DNA of 8,569 nt from Clostridiales bacterium (GCA_021201515.1 JAJQET010000026.1:1-8569), one strand, 5' to 3'. Counted from the stretch's first letter, positions 1 through 5,945 are shown. Notes: generated by a model from the letters alone, not told the origin. Program-made: numbers and translations.

Positions 1-357
1 CAGGGTGGTGGCATACCACTGGTTCAGGTCCTTCTGACGGGCTTTCAGCTCCGGCAGCTTTTGCTCCGGATAGTAGACCAGGGTGGCCAGGTCTGCCCGC
101 TCCCTGGCGGAAACGGTGTCGGCAAACAGCTGGTCGATCTTCTCCCGGATGACGCCGGAGGCGCTGTTCAGGATGTGAAGAAAGGCTTCGTGCTCGCCGT
201 GGAGGTCACTCATAAAATGCTCTGTGCCCTTGGGCAGGCGCAGCAGGGCCTCGATGCGGATGATCTCACTGGAGGCGGCTGCCACGGTGGGATATTTTTC
301 GGAGAGCAGGCGCAGATAGCGCAGCTGCTCATCGGTCAACGGTTGCTGGGTGACCAT
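1..357 (-). CDS. fbp: Fructose-1,6-bisphosphatase class III, N-terminal part (truncated by window edge)
   Basis: This enzyme hydrolyses fructose-1,6-bisphosphate to fructose-6-phosphate and phosphate in the cytoplasm, the gluconeogenic step. Only the first 119 residues lie in the window; the family is usually around 640-670 residues. The start of the metallophosphoesterase region is visible: residues 41-48 read LPKGTEHF and are followed by the metal-binding signature D51-L-H53-G-E-H56. The stretches EKYPT (20-24) and SGVIREKI (67-74) also match the class III family. The ATG at 357 is chosen because a perfect AGGAGG lies 7 bases upstream (365-370 on the plus strand). The gene is transcribed divergently from the lipoprotein gene, with a good sigma-A promoter at 452-480. 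No frameshift is seen in the visible part. Family identity is recognised from the sequence; the activity is inferred from the family. Confidence 0.93.
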   Translation of the reverse strand, partial: MVTQQPLTDEQLRYLRLLSEKYPTVAAASSEIIRIEALLRLPKGTEHFMSDLHGEHEAFLHILNSASGVIREKIDQLFADTVSARERADLATLVYYPEQKLPELKARQKDLNQWYATTL

Positions 358-451
358 GAAGATTCCTCCTTATGATCGTGCGATGGAACCCGAAGATGGA
401 AAACGCATGGCCGGGACGAAGAAAGTTGACGGCCACATTTTCTTAAGTCCT

Positions 452-480
452 ATCATACCACAGATAGGCAGCATTCTCAA
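452..480 (-). promoter_or_regulatory. Sigma-A promoter of fbp
   Basis: Read on the minus strand, TTGAGA (475-480) and TATGAT (452-457) are separated by 17 bp. A TG one base before the -10 box makes it an extended -10. Transcription should start near 445, giving a leader of about 88 nt before the fbp ATG at 357. The leader ends in a strong ribosome binding site, AGGAGG (365-370). No riboswitch or terminator-like fold is evident in the leader. Confidence 0.7.
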
Positions 481-537
481 TCTGTTGGTGCAACTTTTTT
501 CTGCCGGAAGGGTGGTGCGGAAAAGATGAAAGTGTTA

Positions 538-566
538 TTGACCTGTCAAAATCTACATGATAAAAT
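538..566 (+). promoter_or_regulatory. Sigma-A promoter of the lipoprotein gene
   Basis: TTGACC (538-543) and TAAAAT (561-566) have 17-bp spacing. Expected transcription start is near 573, about 52 nt upstream of the ATG at 625. This promoter is divergent from the fbp promoter; the two -35 boxes are about 57 bp apart, so a shared regulator could act between them, but no clear operator is seen. The ribosome binding site is GAGGGGG at 611-617, 7 nt from the ATG. Confidence 0.65.
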
Positions 567-624
567 ATGAAAACAGACGATTGACCGAGAGTGGAACGCT
601 CAGTTTATCCGAGGGGGAAGCATC

Positions 625-1692
625 ATGAGAGTAACGAATTTATTCATCCTGTTTTGCGCTGCAAGCTTGTTGCTGACTGCGTGTGGGTCGTTTGCGGAGA
701 CATCCTCTGAAAGCAGCACTGTGGTCACTGCTGCTGCGATTTCCGGAACGGAGGGCGCAAACTCGAACGAAGAGTGTGAGAATTTATTTGACGACAATGT
801 CACTACAAAATGGTGTACGTCCAGTATGGATCATCCATATGTAATATGGGAAACCTCCTCGGCAATTGCGGTTACGGGATACTCCATCACAACGGCGAAC
901 GATAACGAGCGGTACACCGGAAGGAATCCGTCAGACTGGACGCTGTATGGATACAACGGCAGCGATGCGCCGGGTACAGATTCCTCAAAATGGGAAATTA
1001 TCACACAAGTGGAAAACGATACGACCCTGAAGGATGTAAATTATACGCAGTATACGTTTGAACTTTCCGAAGCTGCATCGAAATACAACTATTATATGCT
1101 GGTGATCGATGCGGTACAGAGCGGCAGCACGATGCAGATGTCGGAGTTTGTCCTGAATTTCTCCGGCGGAAGCACCACCGCGGTATCAACCACACAGACA
1201 ACCACTTCGGACTCCGACGATTCCGGCCTGGAGGATGAGAGTGCCATTTATTTTGTTGGTTCCACATATATATACGACGGTTGCAGCTATGATTTGCAGG
1301 TCGGTGACAGCATCTCACTGTACAATCCGAATGTGCCTGCGTCCACCTACTATGCGTATTATTGGGAAGTATCCAGCGGTGACAGCAGTCTGGTCACGTT
1401 GGATCATTCCGAAGACGGCTCATGCTTTGTGATGGCAAATGGCGTGGGAACGGTGGAGGTTTTATGTGGATTGCAGTATACCTTTGTCACTGGTTACATC
1501 TACGGCGACACAGTGGTACGGGAATATACAATCACCATTAACATATCGGAGCGCGGCAGCACCTTGACGGAAAGCGTTGGCAGTGTTTCAAATGGCGTTT
1601 GCCCACGGTGCCATGGCGCAGGGACGATCGATACGGTGGACGGTGAGCAGCTGTGCCCGTGGTGTTTGGGAAGCAAAAAGTGGTCTAACTGA
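625..1692 (+). CDS. Secreted lipoprotein with discoidin-like domain, Ig-like domain and C-terminal zinc ribbon
   Basis: The 355-residue product begins with a lipoprotein signal peptide (hydrophobic 5-19, lipobox L17-T18-A19-C20), so it should be anchored to the outer face of the membrane. Residues about 37-180 resemble an F5/8 type C (discoidin, galactose-binding-like) domain: NLFDDNVTTKWC (53-64), GRNPSDWTLYG (99-109) and MQMSEFVL (170-177). A Ser/Thr/Asp-rich linker (about 181-205) leads to a beta-rich, bacterial Ig-like region (about 206-307) rich in aromatic residues. The C-terminus has C326-x2-C329 and C344-x2-C347; the first pair sits in CPRCHGAG, as in the DnaJ cysteine-rich repeat. 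Start choice rests on the signal peptide and GAGGGGG (611-617). The gene has its own promoter and no co-oriented partner. It is clearly more A/T-rich than its neighbours, hinting at accessory or acquired status. Binding to carbohydrate or cell wall is inference; the specific role is unknown. Confidence 0.85.
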   Translation: MRVTNLFILFCAASLLLTACGSFAETSSESSTVVTAAAISGTEGANSNEECENLFDDNVTTKWCTSSMDHPYVIWETSSAIAVTGYSITTANDNERYTGRNPSDWTLYGYNGSDAPGTDSSKWEIITQVENDTTLKDVNYTQYTFELSEAASKYNYYMLVIDAVQSGSTMQMSEFVLNFSGGSTTAVSTTQTTTSDSDDSGLEDESAIYFVGSTYIYDGCSYDLQVGDSISLYNPNVPASTYYAYYWEVSSGDSSLVTLDHSEDGSCFVMANGVGTVEVLCGLQYTFVTGYIYGDTVVREYTITINISERGSTLTESVGSVSNGVCPRCHGAGTIDTVDGEQLCPWCLGSKKWSN

Positions 1693-1898
1693 TGGATTAT
1701 TTACGTTCCGCTTCTCCAATGCCGGCAAAAAGCAGCCGCTAACCGAAAAGTGTCTTAATGGAACCCCTAAAACTGTTTCTGCAGTATCTGACAAACTCTT
1801 TTGCTGCAGAAATGCATTATAAAATCCGGAATCTTTCAGGCGTCCCCTCAACAAGTGATTATGCCGTGGTGCCCGACCAACCGATTTTTTATTTCTGA
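1693..1898. other. Intergenic stretch without a recognisable gene
   Basis: About 200 bases follow the lipoprotein stop codon with no supportable gene on either strand. A minus-strand frame is open across 1588-1917, but it overlaps the zinc-ribbon codons of the lipoprotein, has no good ribosome binding site, and its translation resembles nothing I know. The stretch holds one inverted repeat (1776-1812). A T6 tract at 1885-1890 follows a weak TGGT...ACCA stem; if the lipoprotein transcript ends here, this is the only candidate terminator, and it is poor. Confidence 0.5.
1776..1812. repeat. Perfect 9-bp inverted repeat in non-coding DNA
   Basis: TTTCTGCAG (1776-1784) and CTGCAGAAA (1804-1812) are exact reverse complements separated by 19 bases. 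No T-tract follows on the plus strand, so it is not a classical terminator. It could be a weak RNA hairpin at the 3' end of the lipoprotein transcript or a protein-binding site; its role is unknown. Confidence 0.45.
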
Positions 1899-1987
1899 CT
1901 GAACTTTTTTGCGGCAAGTTCAGGAATTGTCAAATCGTTTTGCGGCAATTTGACAATTTGCGGAACGATTTGCTGCCAAATTTGTCA
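1899..1987. repeat. Three tandem imperfect palindromic units (about 31-bp period) upstream of a promoter
   Basis: A core related to TTTTGCGGCAA recurs at 1907, 1938 and (as ATTTGCTGCCAA) 1968, a spacing of 31 and 30 bp. Each core sits in the loop of its own inverted repeat. Unit A has CTGAACTT (1899-1906) with AAGTTCAG (1916-1923). Unit B has AATTGTCAAAT (1925-1935) with ATTTGACAATT (1948-1958), perfect over 11 bp. Unit C has TGACAATTTG (1951-1960) with CAAATTTGTCA (1977-1987), complementary except for one bulged base. Units B and C share the segment 1951-1958, so their hairpins cannot form together. The array ends 8 bp before the -35 box of the next promoter, which suggests a regulator-binding region. 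A role in the 3' end of the upstream transcript is the alternative. Confidence 0.6.
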
Positions 1988-1995
1988 CAGGCATA

Positions 1996-2024
1996 TTGAC
2001 AGCGTCTGTGGAATCTGGTACAAT
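1996..2024 (+). promoter_or_regulatory. Near-consensus sigma-A promoter of the nucleotidyltransferase gene
   Basis: A perfect -35 TTGACA (1996-2001) and -10 TACAAT (2019-2024) are spaced by 17 bp, with TG at 2016-2017 giving an extended -10. Transcription should start near 2031, leaving a leader of about 130 nt before the ATG at 2162. A 6-bp inverted repeat, TGGAAT (2009-2014) and ATTCCA (2023-2028), brackets the -10 box and could be an operator. A promoter this strong is likely to be controlled by something, and the palindromic array lies immediately upstream. Confidence 0.75.
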
Positions 2025-2036
2025 TCCAGAAAGGAC

Positions 2037-2165
2037 ATGAAATTCGCTTTGCAAATGAAAACAGCTTTCTTTTTTAAGATGGCCGTATCCGGGCGGGCGG
2101 TTCATATCCTGTTCTTATGTGTGAGAGCCAGTTCAAGACAGAAAGAGTGGACGGTTATTGTATGA
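2037..2165 (+). CDS. Possible 42-residue leader ORF overlapping the nucleotidyltransferase start
   Basis: An ATG at 2037 opens a 42-codon frame whose TGA (2163-2165) overlaps the ATG of the nucleotidyltransferase in the arrangement ATGA. The downstream gene has only a weak ribosome binding site (AGAGTGG, 2144-2150), so translational coupling would make sense. However, the AAGGA (2031-2035) lies only one base before this ATG and near the predicted transcript 5' end, which is poor for initiation. The peptide (beginning MKFALQMK, with FFF at 11-13) has no recognisable features. It may be a chance open frame. Confidence 0.2.
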   Translation: MKFALQMKTAFFFKMAVSGRAVHILFLCVRASSRQKEWTVIV

Positions 2166-3067
2166 AGACAGCATTGGTCATTATGGCGGCAGGCATGGGC
2201 AGCCGCTTCAAGGGCGGCATGAAACAGCTGGAGGGCGTGGGCCCCAACGGTGAAATTATTACGGACTATTCCGTTTACGACGCATTGGAGGCGGGCTTTG
2301 ACGAGATTATCTTTATCATCCGCCATGACATTGAGGAGGCGTTCCACGCCGCCGTAGGGCAGCGGCTGGTCAGCGCCGGCGTCCCCGTCCGGTACGCCTA
2401 TCAGGAGCTGACCGATCTGCCCGCCGGGGTGGATGCCGCCCGGCTGCTGGCCGGCCGGACGAAGCCCTGGGGGACGGGGCAGGCTGTCCTCTCCTGTAAA
2501 GGGATTCTGGACTGCCCCTTTGCGGTCATCAATGCGGATGATTACTACGGCAAGGAGGCCTTCCGCCGGATGCATCAGTTTTTGCAGGAGGGCGTCGCCC
2601 GGCGCACCTACTGCATGGCGGGCTTCCGGCTGAAGAATACTCTGTCTGACCACGGCAGCGTCACCAGAGGCATCTGCAAGACGGACGATACCGGCCGGCT
2701 GGTGGGCATCACCGAGACAAAGTACATCGAAAAGGCCCCCAACGGCGTGGACGCCATGGTCAGCGGCGTCCTGGTGCCGGGGGACACGCTGGTGTCCATG
2801 AATATGTGGGGCCTTGACCTGGAGTTCCTGGACGTGCTGGAGGACGGCTTCCGCACCTTCCTCCAGAAGCAGCAGGAGGGCAGCACGGAGGAGTATCTGC
2901 TGCCCACTATCATCGGCGGCATGGTGGCTGCCGATACCGCCAGGGTGACAGTGCTGCCCACCGGTGGCAAATGGTTCGGCGTCACCTACCGGGAGGACAA
3001 GCAGGGCGTCGTGGACAGCATCCGGGCGCTGATCGACCAGGGCGTGTACCCTGAGAGAGTGTTCTAA
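2162..3067 (+). CDS. Sugar-phosphate nucleotidyltransferase family protein
   Basis: This 301-residue cytoplasmic enzyme belongs to the NTP-transferase (GT-A-like) family that joins a nucleoside triphosphate to a sugar phosphate to form an NDP-sugar. The N-terminal nucleotide-binding signature A9-A-G-M-G-S-R-F-K with K21 is clear. Further conserved blocks are KPWGTGQAV (101-109), the metal-binding NADDYYG (124-130), NMWG (214-217) and GKWFGVTYRED (269-279). Length is usual for single-domain members; there is no left-handed beta-helix or acyltransferase tail. The ATG at 2162 is preferred because MKTALVIMAAG is the typical family N-terminus; an upstream in-frame ATG at 2117 has no ribosome binding site. 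It is expressed from the strong promoter at 1996-2024 and ends at a terminator, so it is probably monocistronic. The sugar and nucleotide are not determined; UTP-glucose-1-phosphate uridylyltransferase is one possibility, but this subgroup is usually left unnamed. Confidence 0.88.
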   Translation: MKTALVIMAAGMGSRFKGGMKQLEGVGPNGEIITDYSVYDALEAGFDEIIFIIRHDIEEAFHAAVGQRLVSAGVPVRYAYQELTDLPAGVDAARLLAGRTKPWGTGQAVLSCKGILDCPFAVINADDYYGKEAFRRMHQFLQEGVARRTYCMAGFRLKNTLSDHGSVTRGICKTDDTGRLVGITETKYIEKAPNGVDAMVSGVLVPGDTLVSMNMWGLDLEFLDVLEDGFRTFLQKQQEGSTEEYLLPTIIGGMVAADTARVTVLPTGGKWFGVTYREDKQGVVDSIRALIDQGVYPERVF

Positions 3068-3087
3068 TTGATTTTTAATCGCAGCAA

Positions 3088-3131
3088 CCCGCAGCGGGGA
3101 GGCATTGGCCGCCCGCTGCGGGCTTATTTTT
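3088..3131 (+). terminator. Intrinsic terminator after the nucleotidyltransferase gene
   Basis: A perfect 11-bp GC-rich stem, CCCGCAGCGGG (3088-3098) and CCCGCTGCGGG (3112-3122), with a 13-nt loop is followed by CTTATTTTT (3123-3131). It begins 20 bp after the stop codon at 3067. This is a strong rho-independent terminator that separates the nucleotidyltransferase from the following operon. Confidence 0.92.
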
Positions 3132-3133
3132 CT

Positions 3134-3171
3134 GCCGTCACGGGTGACGGCTCCGGGATTATTCAGGAGCC
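3134..3171. other. Two overlapping short inverted repeats downstream of the terminator
   Basis: GCCGTCA (3134-3140) pairs with TGACGGC (3145-3151) around the 4-nt loop CGGG, and GGCTCC (3149-3154) pairs with GGAGCC (3166-3171). The two share 3149-3151, so they compete. Neither is followed by a strong T-tract. They may back up the terminator or be incidental in GC-rich DNA. Confidence 0.35.
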
Positions 3172-3221
3172 TTTGCCCGTTGCCCTCCAGCAGAGTTTCA
3201 AAAACTTTCACGAACTCATCA

Positions 3222-3250
3222 TTGACGGAGAAAAGGGAAAATGCTACAAT
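3222..3250 (+). promoter_or_regulatory. Sigma-A promoter of the methyltransferase-ecfA-dprA-topA run
   Basis: TTGACG (3222-3227) and TACAAT (3245-3250) are 17 bp apart. Transcription should begin near 3257, giving a short leader of about 25-30 nt before the methyltransferase start. No other promoter of this quality is visible before topA, which supports a five-gene transcript. Confidence 0.75.
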
Positions 3251-3279
3251 GAACTGAATATCATGAATGATGGAGCAGT

Positions 3280-4149
3280 ATGACTATGTGGATTGCAGAC
3301 CGGTGGAAGGACTATGAACTGATCGACTGCGGCGGCGGCGAGAAGCTGGAGCGCTGGGGCGGCGAGATTCTGGTGCGCCCCGACCCCCAGGCCATCTGGA
3401 ACACCCCCCGCACCCACCGGGGCTGGAAGAAAAACGACGGGTACTATCTCCGCTCAAAAACCGGCGGCGGCCACTGGGAGAAGGACAGCCTTCCCGCCAG
3501 CTGGCAGATTCGGTATGACGACCTGACCTTCAAGGTGGGCCCCATGAACTTCAAGCACACCGGCCTCTTCCCGGAGCAGGCCGCCAACTGGGACTGGGCC
3601 AGGCAGATGATCGGGCGCCAGCGGCGGCAGGTCAGCGTGCTGAACCTGTTCGCCTACACCGGCGGGGCCACGGTGGCCTGCGCGGCGGTGGGGGCCAGGG
3701 TGTGCCATGTGGACGCGGCCAAAGGCATGGTGGCCTGGGCGAAGGAGAACGCCCGCCTCTCCGGGCTGGAGAACGCCCCGGTGCGCTGGCTGGTGGACGA
3801 CTGCACCAAGTTTGTGGAGCGGGAGATTCGCCGGGGCCACCGCTACGACGCCATCATCATGGACCCGCCCTCCTACGGGCGGGGCACCGGCGGCGAGGTG
3901 TGGAAGCTGGAGGAGAACCTCTATCCCTTCCTGGAGCTGACGGCCCAGGTGCTGTCGGACAGGCCGCTGTTCGTGCTGGTGAACTCCTACACCACCGGCC
4001 TGGCCCCGTCGGTGCTGACCTACCTGCTGGAAACGGTGTTTTCCCGGAGGTTTGGCGGCCACACCGAATCGGGGGAGCTGGGCCTTCCGGTGACGGAGTC
4101 CGGCCTGGTGCTGCCCTGCGGGGCCACCGGACGCTGGCAGGCGGAATAA
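3280..4149 (+). CDS. Class I SAM-dependent methyltransferase, RlmI-like
   Basis: The 289-residue product looks like the Rossmann-fold methyltransferases of the RlmI/COG1092 type, which methylate bases in RNA. Visible motifs are motif I VLNLFAYTGGAT (120-131) for S-adenosylmethionine binding, the acidic D145 in HVDAA, D173 in VDDC, motif IV DPPSYGRG (195-202), and the C-terminal LPCGATGRW (278-286). An N-terminal region with RWGGEILVRPDP (25-36) precedes the catalytic domain. The N-terminal PUA domain of E. coli RlmI is not apparent, so the target may differ. Two starts are possible: ATG 3280, given here, and ATG 3286. GGAG (3272-3275) lies 4 or 10 nt upstream respectively, and 3286 gives the usual MWIADRWKD family N-terminus. 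It is the first gene after the promoter at 3222-3250 and is followed 18 bp later by ecfA1. Methyltransferase fold is secure; substrate is not known. Confidence 0.87.
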   Translation: MTMWIADRWKDYELIDCGGGEKLERWGGEILVRPDPQAIWNTPRTHRGWKKNDGYYLRSKTGGGHWEKDSLPASWQIRYDDLTFKVGPMNFKHTGLFPEQAANWDWARQMIGRQRRQVSVLNLFAYTGGATVACAAVGARVCHVDAAKGMVAWAKENARLSGLENAPVRWLVDDCTKFVEREIRRGHRYDAIIMDPPSYGRGTGGEVWKLEENLYPFLELTAQVLSDRPLFVLVNSYTTGLAPSVLTYLLETVFSRRFGGHTESGELGLPVTESGLVLPCGATGRWQAE

Positions 4150-4167
4150 CACGCAAGGAGCTTTTAC

Positions 4168-5031
4168 ATGGCAAACAGAATCATTGAGATACAGAACGTG
4201 ACCTTCTCCTATCAGGAAGAGGAGGGGCAGAAGTCCCCCAGGGTGCTGGACAGCGTCAGCCTGGACATTGAGGAGGGCAGCTTTGTGGCGGTGCTGGGGC
4301 ACAACGGCAGCGGCAAGTCCACCCTGGCCAAGCATATGAACGCCGTGCTGCTGCCCGCCGGCGGCACCGTCTATGTGGACGGCATCGACACCGCCGACGA
4401 TGACCGCTGGCTGGACGTCCGGCGGACGGTGGGCATGGTGTTCCAGAACCCGGACAACCAGATCGTGGCCAACGTGGTGGAGGAGGATGTGGCTTTTGCC
4501 CCGGAGAACCTGGGGGTGCCCTCCGCAGAGATTCAGCAGCGGGTGGACGAGGCCCTCAGCATCGTGGGCATGAGCAAGTATGCCCAGCACGCCCCCCATC
4601 TGCTGTCCGGCGGGCAGAAGCAGCGGGTGGCCATCGCCGGGGTCATCGCCATGCAGCCCCGGTGCATCGTCCTGGACGAGCCCACGGCCATGCTGGACCC
4701 CATCGGCCGACAGGAGGTCATGGAGACCATCCTCCGCCTGAACCGGGAGCGGGGCACCACTGTGGTGCTGATCACCCACCACATGGACGAGGCGGCCCAG
4801 GCTCAGCGGCTGGTGGTGATGGACCACGGCAAAATCGTGGCCGACGGCCCGCCCAAAACGGTGTTTCAGGACGTGGAGGGCATCCGCCGGCTGGGGCTGA
4901 CGGTGCCGGACACGGTGGGGCTGCTCTATGAGCTGAAACAGCGGGGCATGGATGTGCCGCTGGACGCCCTCAGTGAGGACGAATGTGCCGACGCCATCGT
5001 GGCGGCGCTGCGCCAGGGAAAGGACGAATGA
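4168..5031 (+). CDS. ecfA1: Energy-coupling factor transporter ATPase EcfA1
   Basis: This 287-residue ABC ATPase is one half of the EcfA1/EcfA2 heterodimer that powers ECF-type uptake of vitamins or transition metals through EcfT and exchangeable S components. All nucleotide-binding motifs are intact: Walker A GHNGSGKST (44-52), Q-loop VFQNPDNQ (91-98), signature LSGGQ (146-150), Walker B CIVLDEP (166-172, with D170 and catalytic E171), D-loop at 176-178 and switch H204. The Q-loop NPDNQ is typical of EcfA1. Start ATG 4168 has AAGGAG (4155-4160) 7 nt upstream. It lies 18 bp after the methyltransferase and 1 bp before ecfA2, so co-translation of the heterodimer is expected. No ecfT follows in this window, which is unusual. 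Confidence 0.93.
   Translation: MANRIIEIQNVTFSYQEEEGQKSPRVLDSVSLDIEEGSFVAVLGHNGSGKSTLAKHMNAVLLPAGGTVYVDGIDTADDDRWLDVRRTVGMVFQNPDNQIVANVVEEDVAFAPENLGVPSAEIQQRVDEALSIVGMSKYAQHAPHLLSGGQKQRVAIAGVIAMQPRCIVLDEPTAMLDPIGRQEVMETILRLNRERGTTVVLITHHMDEAAQAQRLVVMDHGKIVADGPPKTVFQDVEGIRRLGLTVPDTVGLLYELKQRGMDVPLDALSEDECADAIVAALRQGKDE
5020..5024 (+). promoter_or_regulatory. Ribosome binding site supporting a TTG start for ecfA2
   Basis: AAGGA (5020-5024), inside the end of ecfA1, lies 8 nt before TTG 5033. The only in-frame ATG upstream (4952) would add 27 residues that match no EcfA family sequence and overlap ecfA1 by 80 bp. A GTG at 5042 is a second possibility with poorer spacing. Confidence 0.6.
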
Positions 5032-5032
5032 G

Positions 5033-5896
5033 TTGGAACCAGTGATTGAAACCCGGCAGCTGTGCTGCACCTACAGCGTCGGCACCCCCTTTGAGCATAA
5101 AGCGCTGATCGATGTGGATTTCCGGGCCTACCCCGGGGAGTATATGGGCATCATCGGCCACACCGGCTCCGGCAAATCCACCCTGATTCAGCACCTGAAC
5201 GGCCTGTTGAAGCCCACCTCCGGCCAGGTGCTGGTGGACGGGGAGGACATCTGGGAGACCAAGGAGCGCACCCATGCCGCCCGGTTCAAGGTGGGGCTGG
5301 TGTTCCAGTACCCGGAGTATCAGCTCTTTGAGAACACGGTGTATGAGGACATTGCCTTCGGCCCCAAGAACATGAAGCTGCCGGAGGATGAGATTGACCG
5401 CCGGGTACACGAGGCGGCCTATTTTGTGGGCCTCCGGGACGACCTGCTGCAAAAAAGCCCCTTTGAGCTGTCCGGCGGCCAGAAGCGCCGGGTGGCCATC
5501 GCCGGGGTCATCGCCATGGAACCCAAGGCGCTGATTCTGGACGAGCCCACGGCGGGGCTGGACCCGGCGGGCCGGGACGGGGTGCTGAAAAACATCCGCC
5601 ACTATCACGACGCGAAGAACGCCACCGTCATCATCGTCTCCCACTCCATGGAGGATGTGGCCAGGATGGTAGACCGGGTGGTGGTGGTGAACGACGGCAG
5701 GCTCCCCCTGGACGGCACACCCAGGGAGGTGTTCTCCCACGGGGACGAGCTGCGGGCCATGGGGCTGAACACCCCCCAGCTGACCCGGCTGTTCCAGAAG
5801 CTGAAGGCCAGGGGCCTGCCGGTGGAGGACAATATTTACACCATGGAGGAAGCGGTGGCCGCCCTGACCGCCCTGCATAGCGGACAGCGATGTTGA
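5033..5896 (+). CDS. ecfA2: Energy-coupling factor transporter ATPase EcfA2
   Basis: This is the second ATPase of the ECF heterodimer, 287 residues from the TTG start. Walker A GHTGSGKST (42-50), Q-loop VFQYPEYQLF (90-99), signature LSGGQ (146-150), Walker B ALILDEP (166-172, with E171), GLDPAGR (175-181) and switch H204 are all intact. The YPEYQLFE segment is characteristic of EcfA2 and distinguishes it from EcfA1. From TTG 5033 the length equals that of EcfA1 and fits the family; a non-ATG start 1 bp after the ecfA1 stop suggests translational coupling and stoichiometric output. dprA follows after 49 bp rather than ecfT, so the membrane partner must be encoded elsewhere. Confidence 0.92.
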   Translation: MEPVIETRQLCCTYSVGTPFEHKALIDVDFRAYPGEYMGIIGHTGSGKSTLIQHLNGLLKPTSGQVLVDGEDIWETKERTHAARFKVGLVFQYPEYQLFENTVYEDIAFGPKNMKLPEDEIDRRVHEAAYFVGLRDDLLQKSPFELSGGQKRRVAIAGVIAMEPKALILDEPTAGLDPAGRDGVLKNIRHYHDAKNATVIIVSHSMEDVARMVDRVVVVNDGRLPLDGTPREVFSHGDELRAMGLNTPQLTRLFQKLKARGLPVEDNIYTMEEAVAALTALHSGQRC

Positions 5897-5945
5897 GAAA
5901 CCCTGCCCCACCTAATTGAGAGATTTGAGATAAGGAGGCCCGCCC

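Noticed and set aside
61..375. A 104-codon plus-strand open frame at the left edge
   Set aside because: It is the complement of fbp, whose DxH metal motif and perfect ribosome binding site identify the real gene on the minus strand.
370..438. A 22-codon minus-strand frame in the fbp leader ending just before the fbp ribosome binding site
   Set aside because: It has no Shine-Dalgarno sequence, no characteristic residue run, and a length easily reached by chance.
1885..1890. T6 tract as a terminator for the lipoprotein gene
   Set aside because: The upstream stem is only about 4 bp (TGGT...ACCA), and the palindromes that are strong lie after the T-tract rather than before it.
1588..1917. A 109-codon minus-strand frame covering the lipoprotein 3' end and the intergenic region
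   Set aside because: There is no ribosome binding site or recognised family, and it overlaps the conserved cysteine codons of the lipoprotein on the opposite strand.
1931..1944. CcpA-type cre site within the array
   Set aside because: The central AAATCGTTT looks promising, but the outer TG and CA positions of the consensus do not match.
1899..1987. CRISPR array
   Set aside because: There are only three degenerate units, spaced at 30-31 bp with no unique spacers between identical repeats, and no cas gene nearby.
2102..3211. A 369-codon minus-strand open frame opposite the nucleotidyltransferase
   Set aside because: It runs through the terminator stem and is antisense to a clear enzyme gene; its composition is typical of antisense shadow translation.
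3263..3283. A six-codon frame in the methyltransferase leader with an ATGA overlap
   Set aside because: It is too short to distinguish from chance, and GGAG (3272-3275) already serves the downstream start.
3454..5070. A 538-codon open frame on the minus strand opposite the methyltransferase and ecfA1
   Set aside because: It is antisense to two genes with intact family motifs. The high G/C content at third positions removes stop codons from the opposite strand. Its product is rich in His, Gly, Val and Gln and resembles no family.
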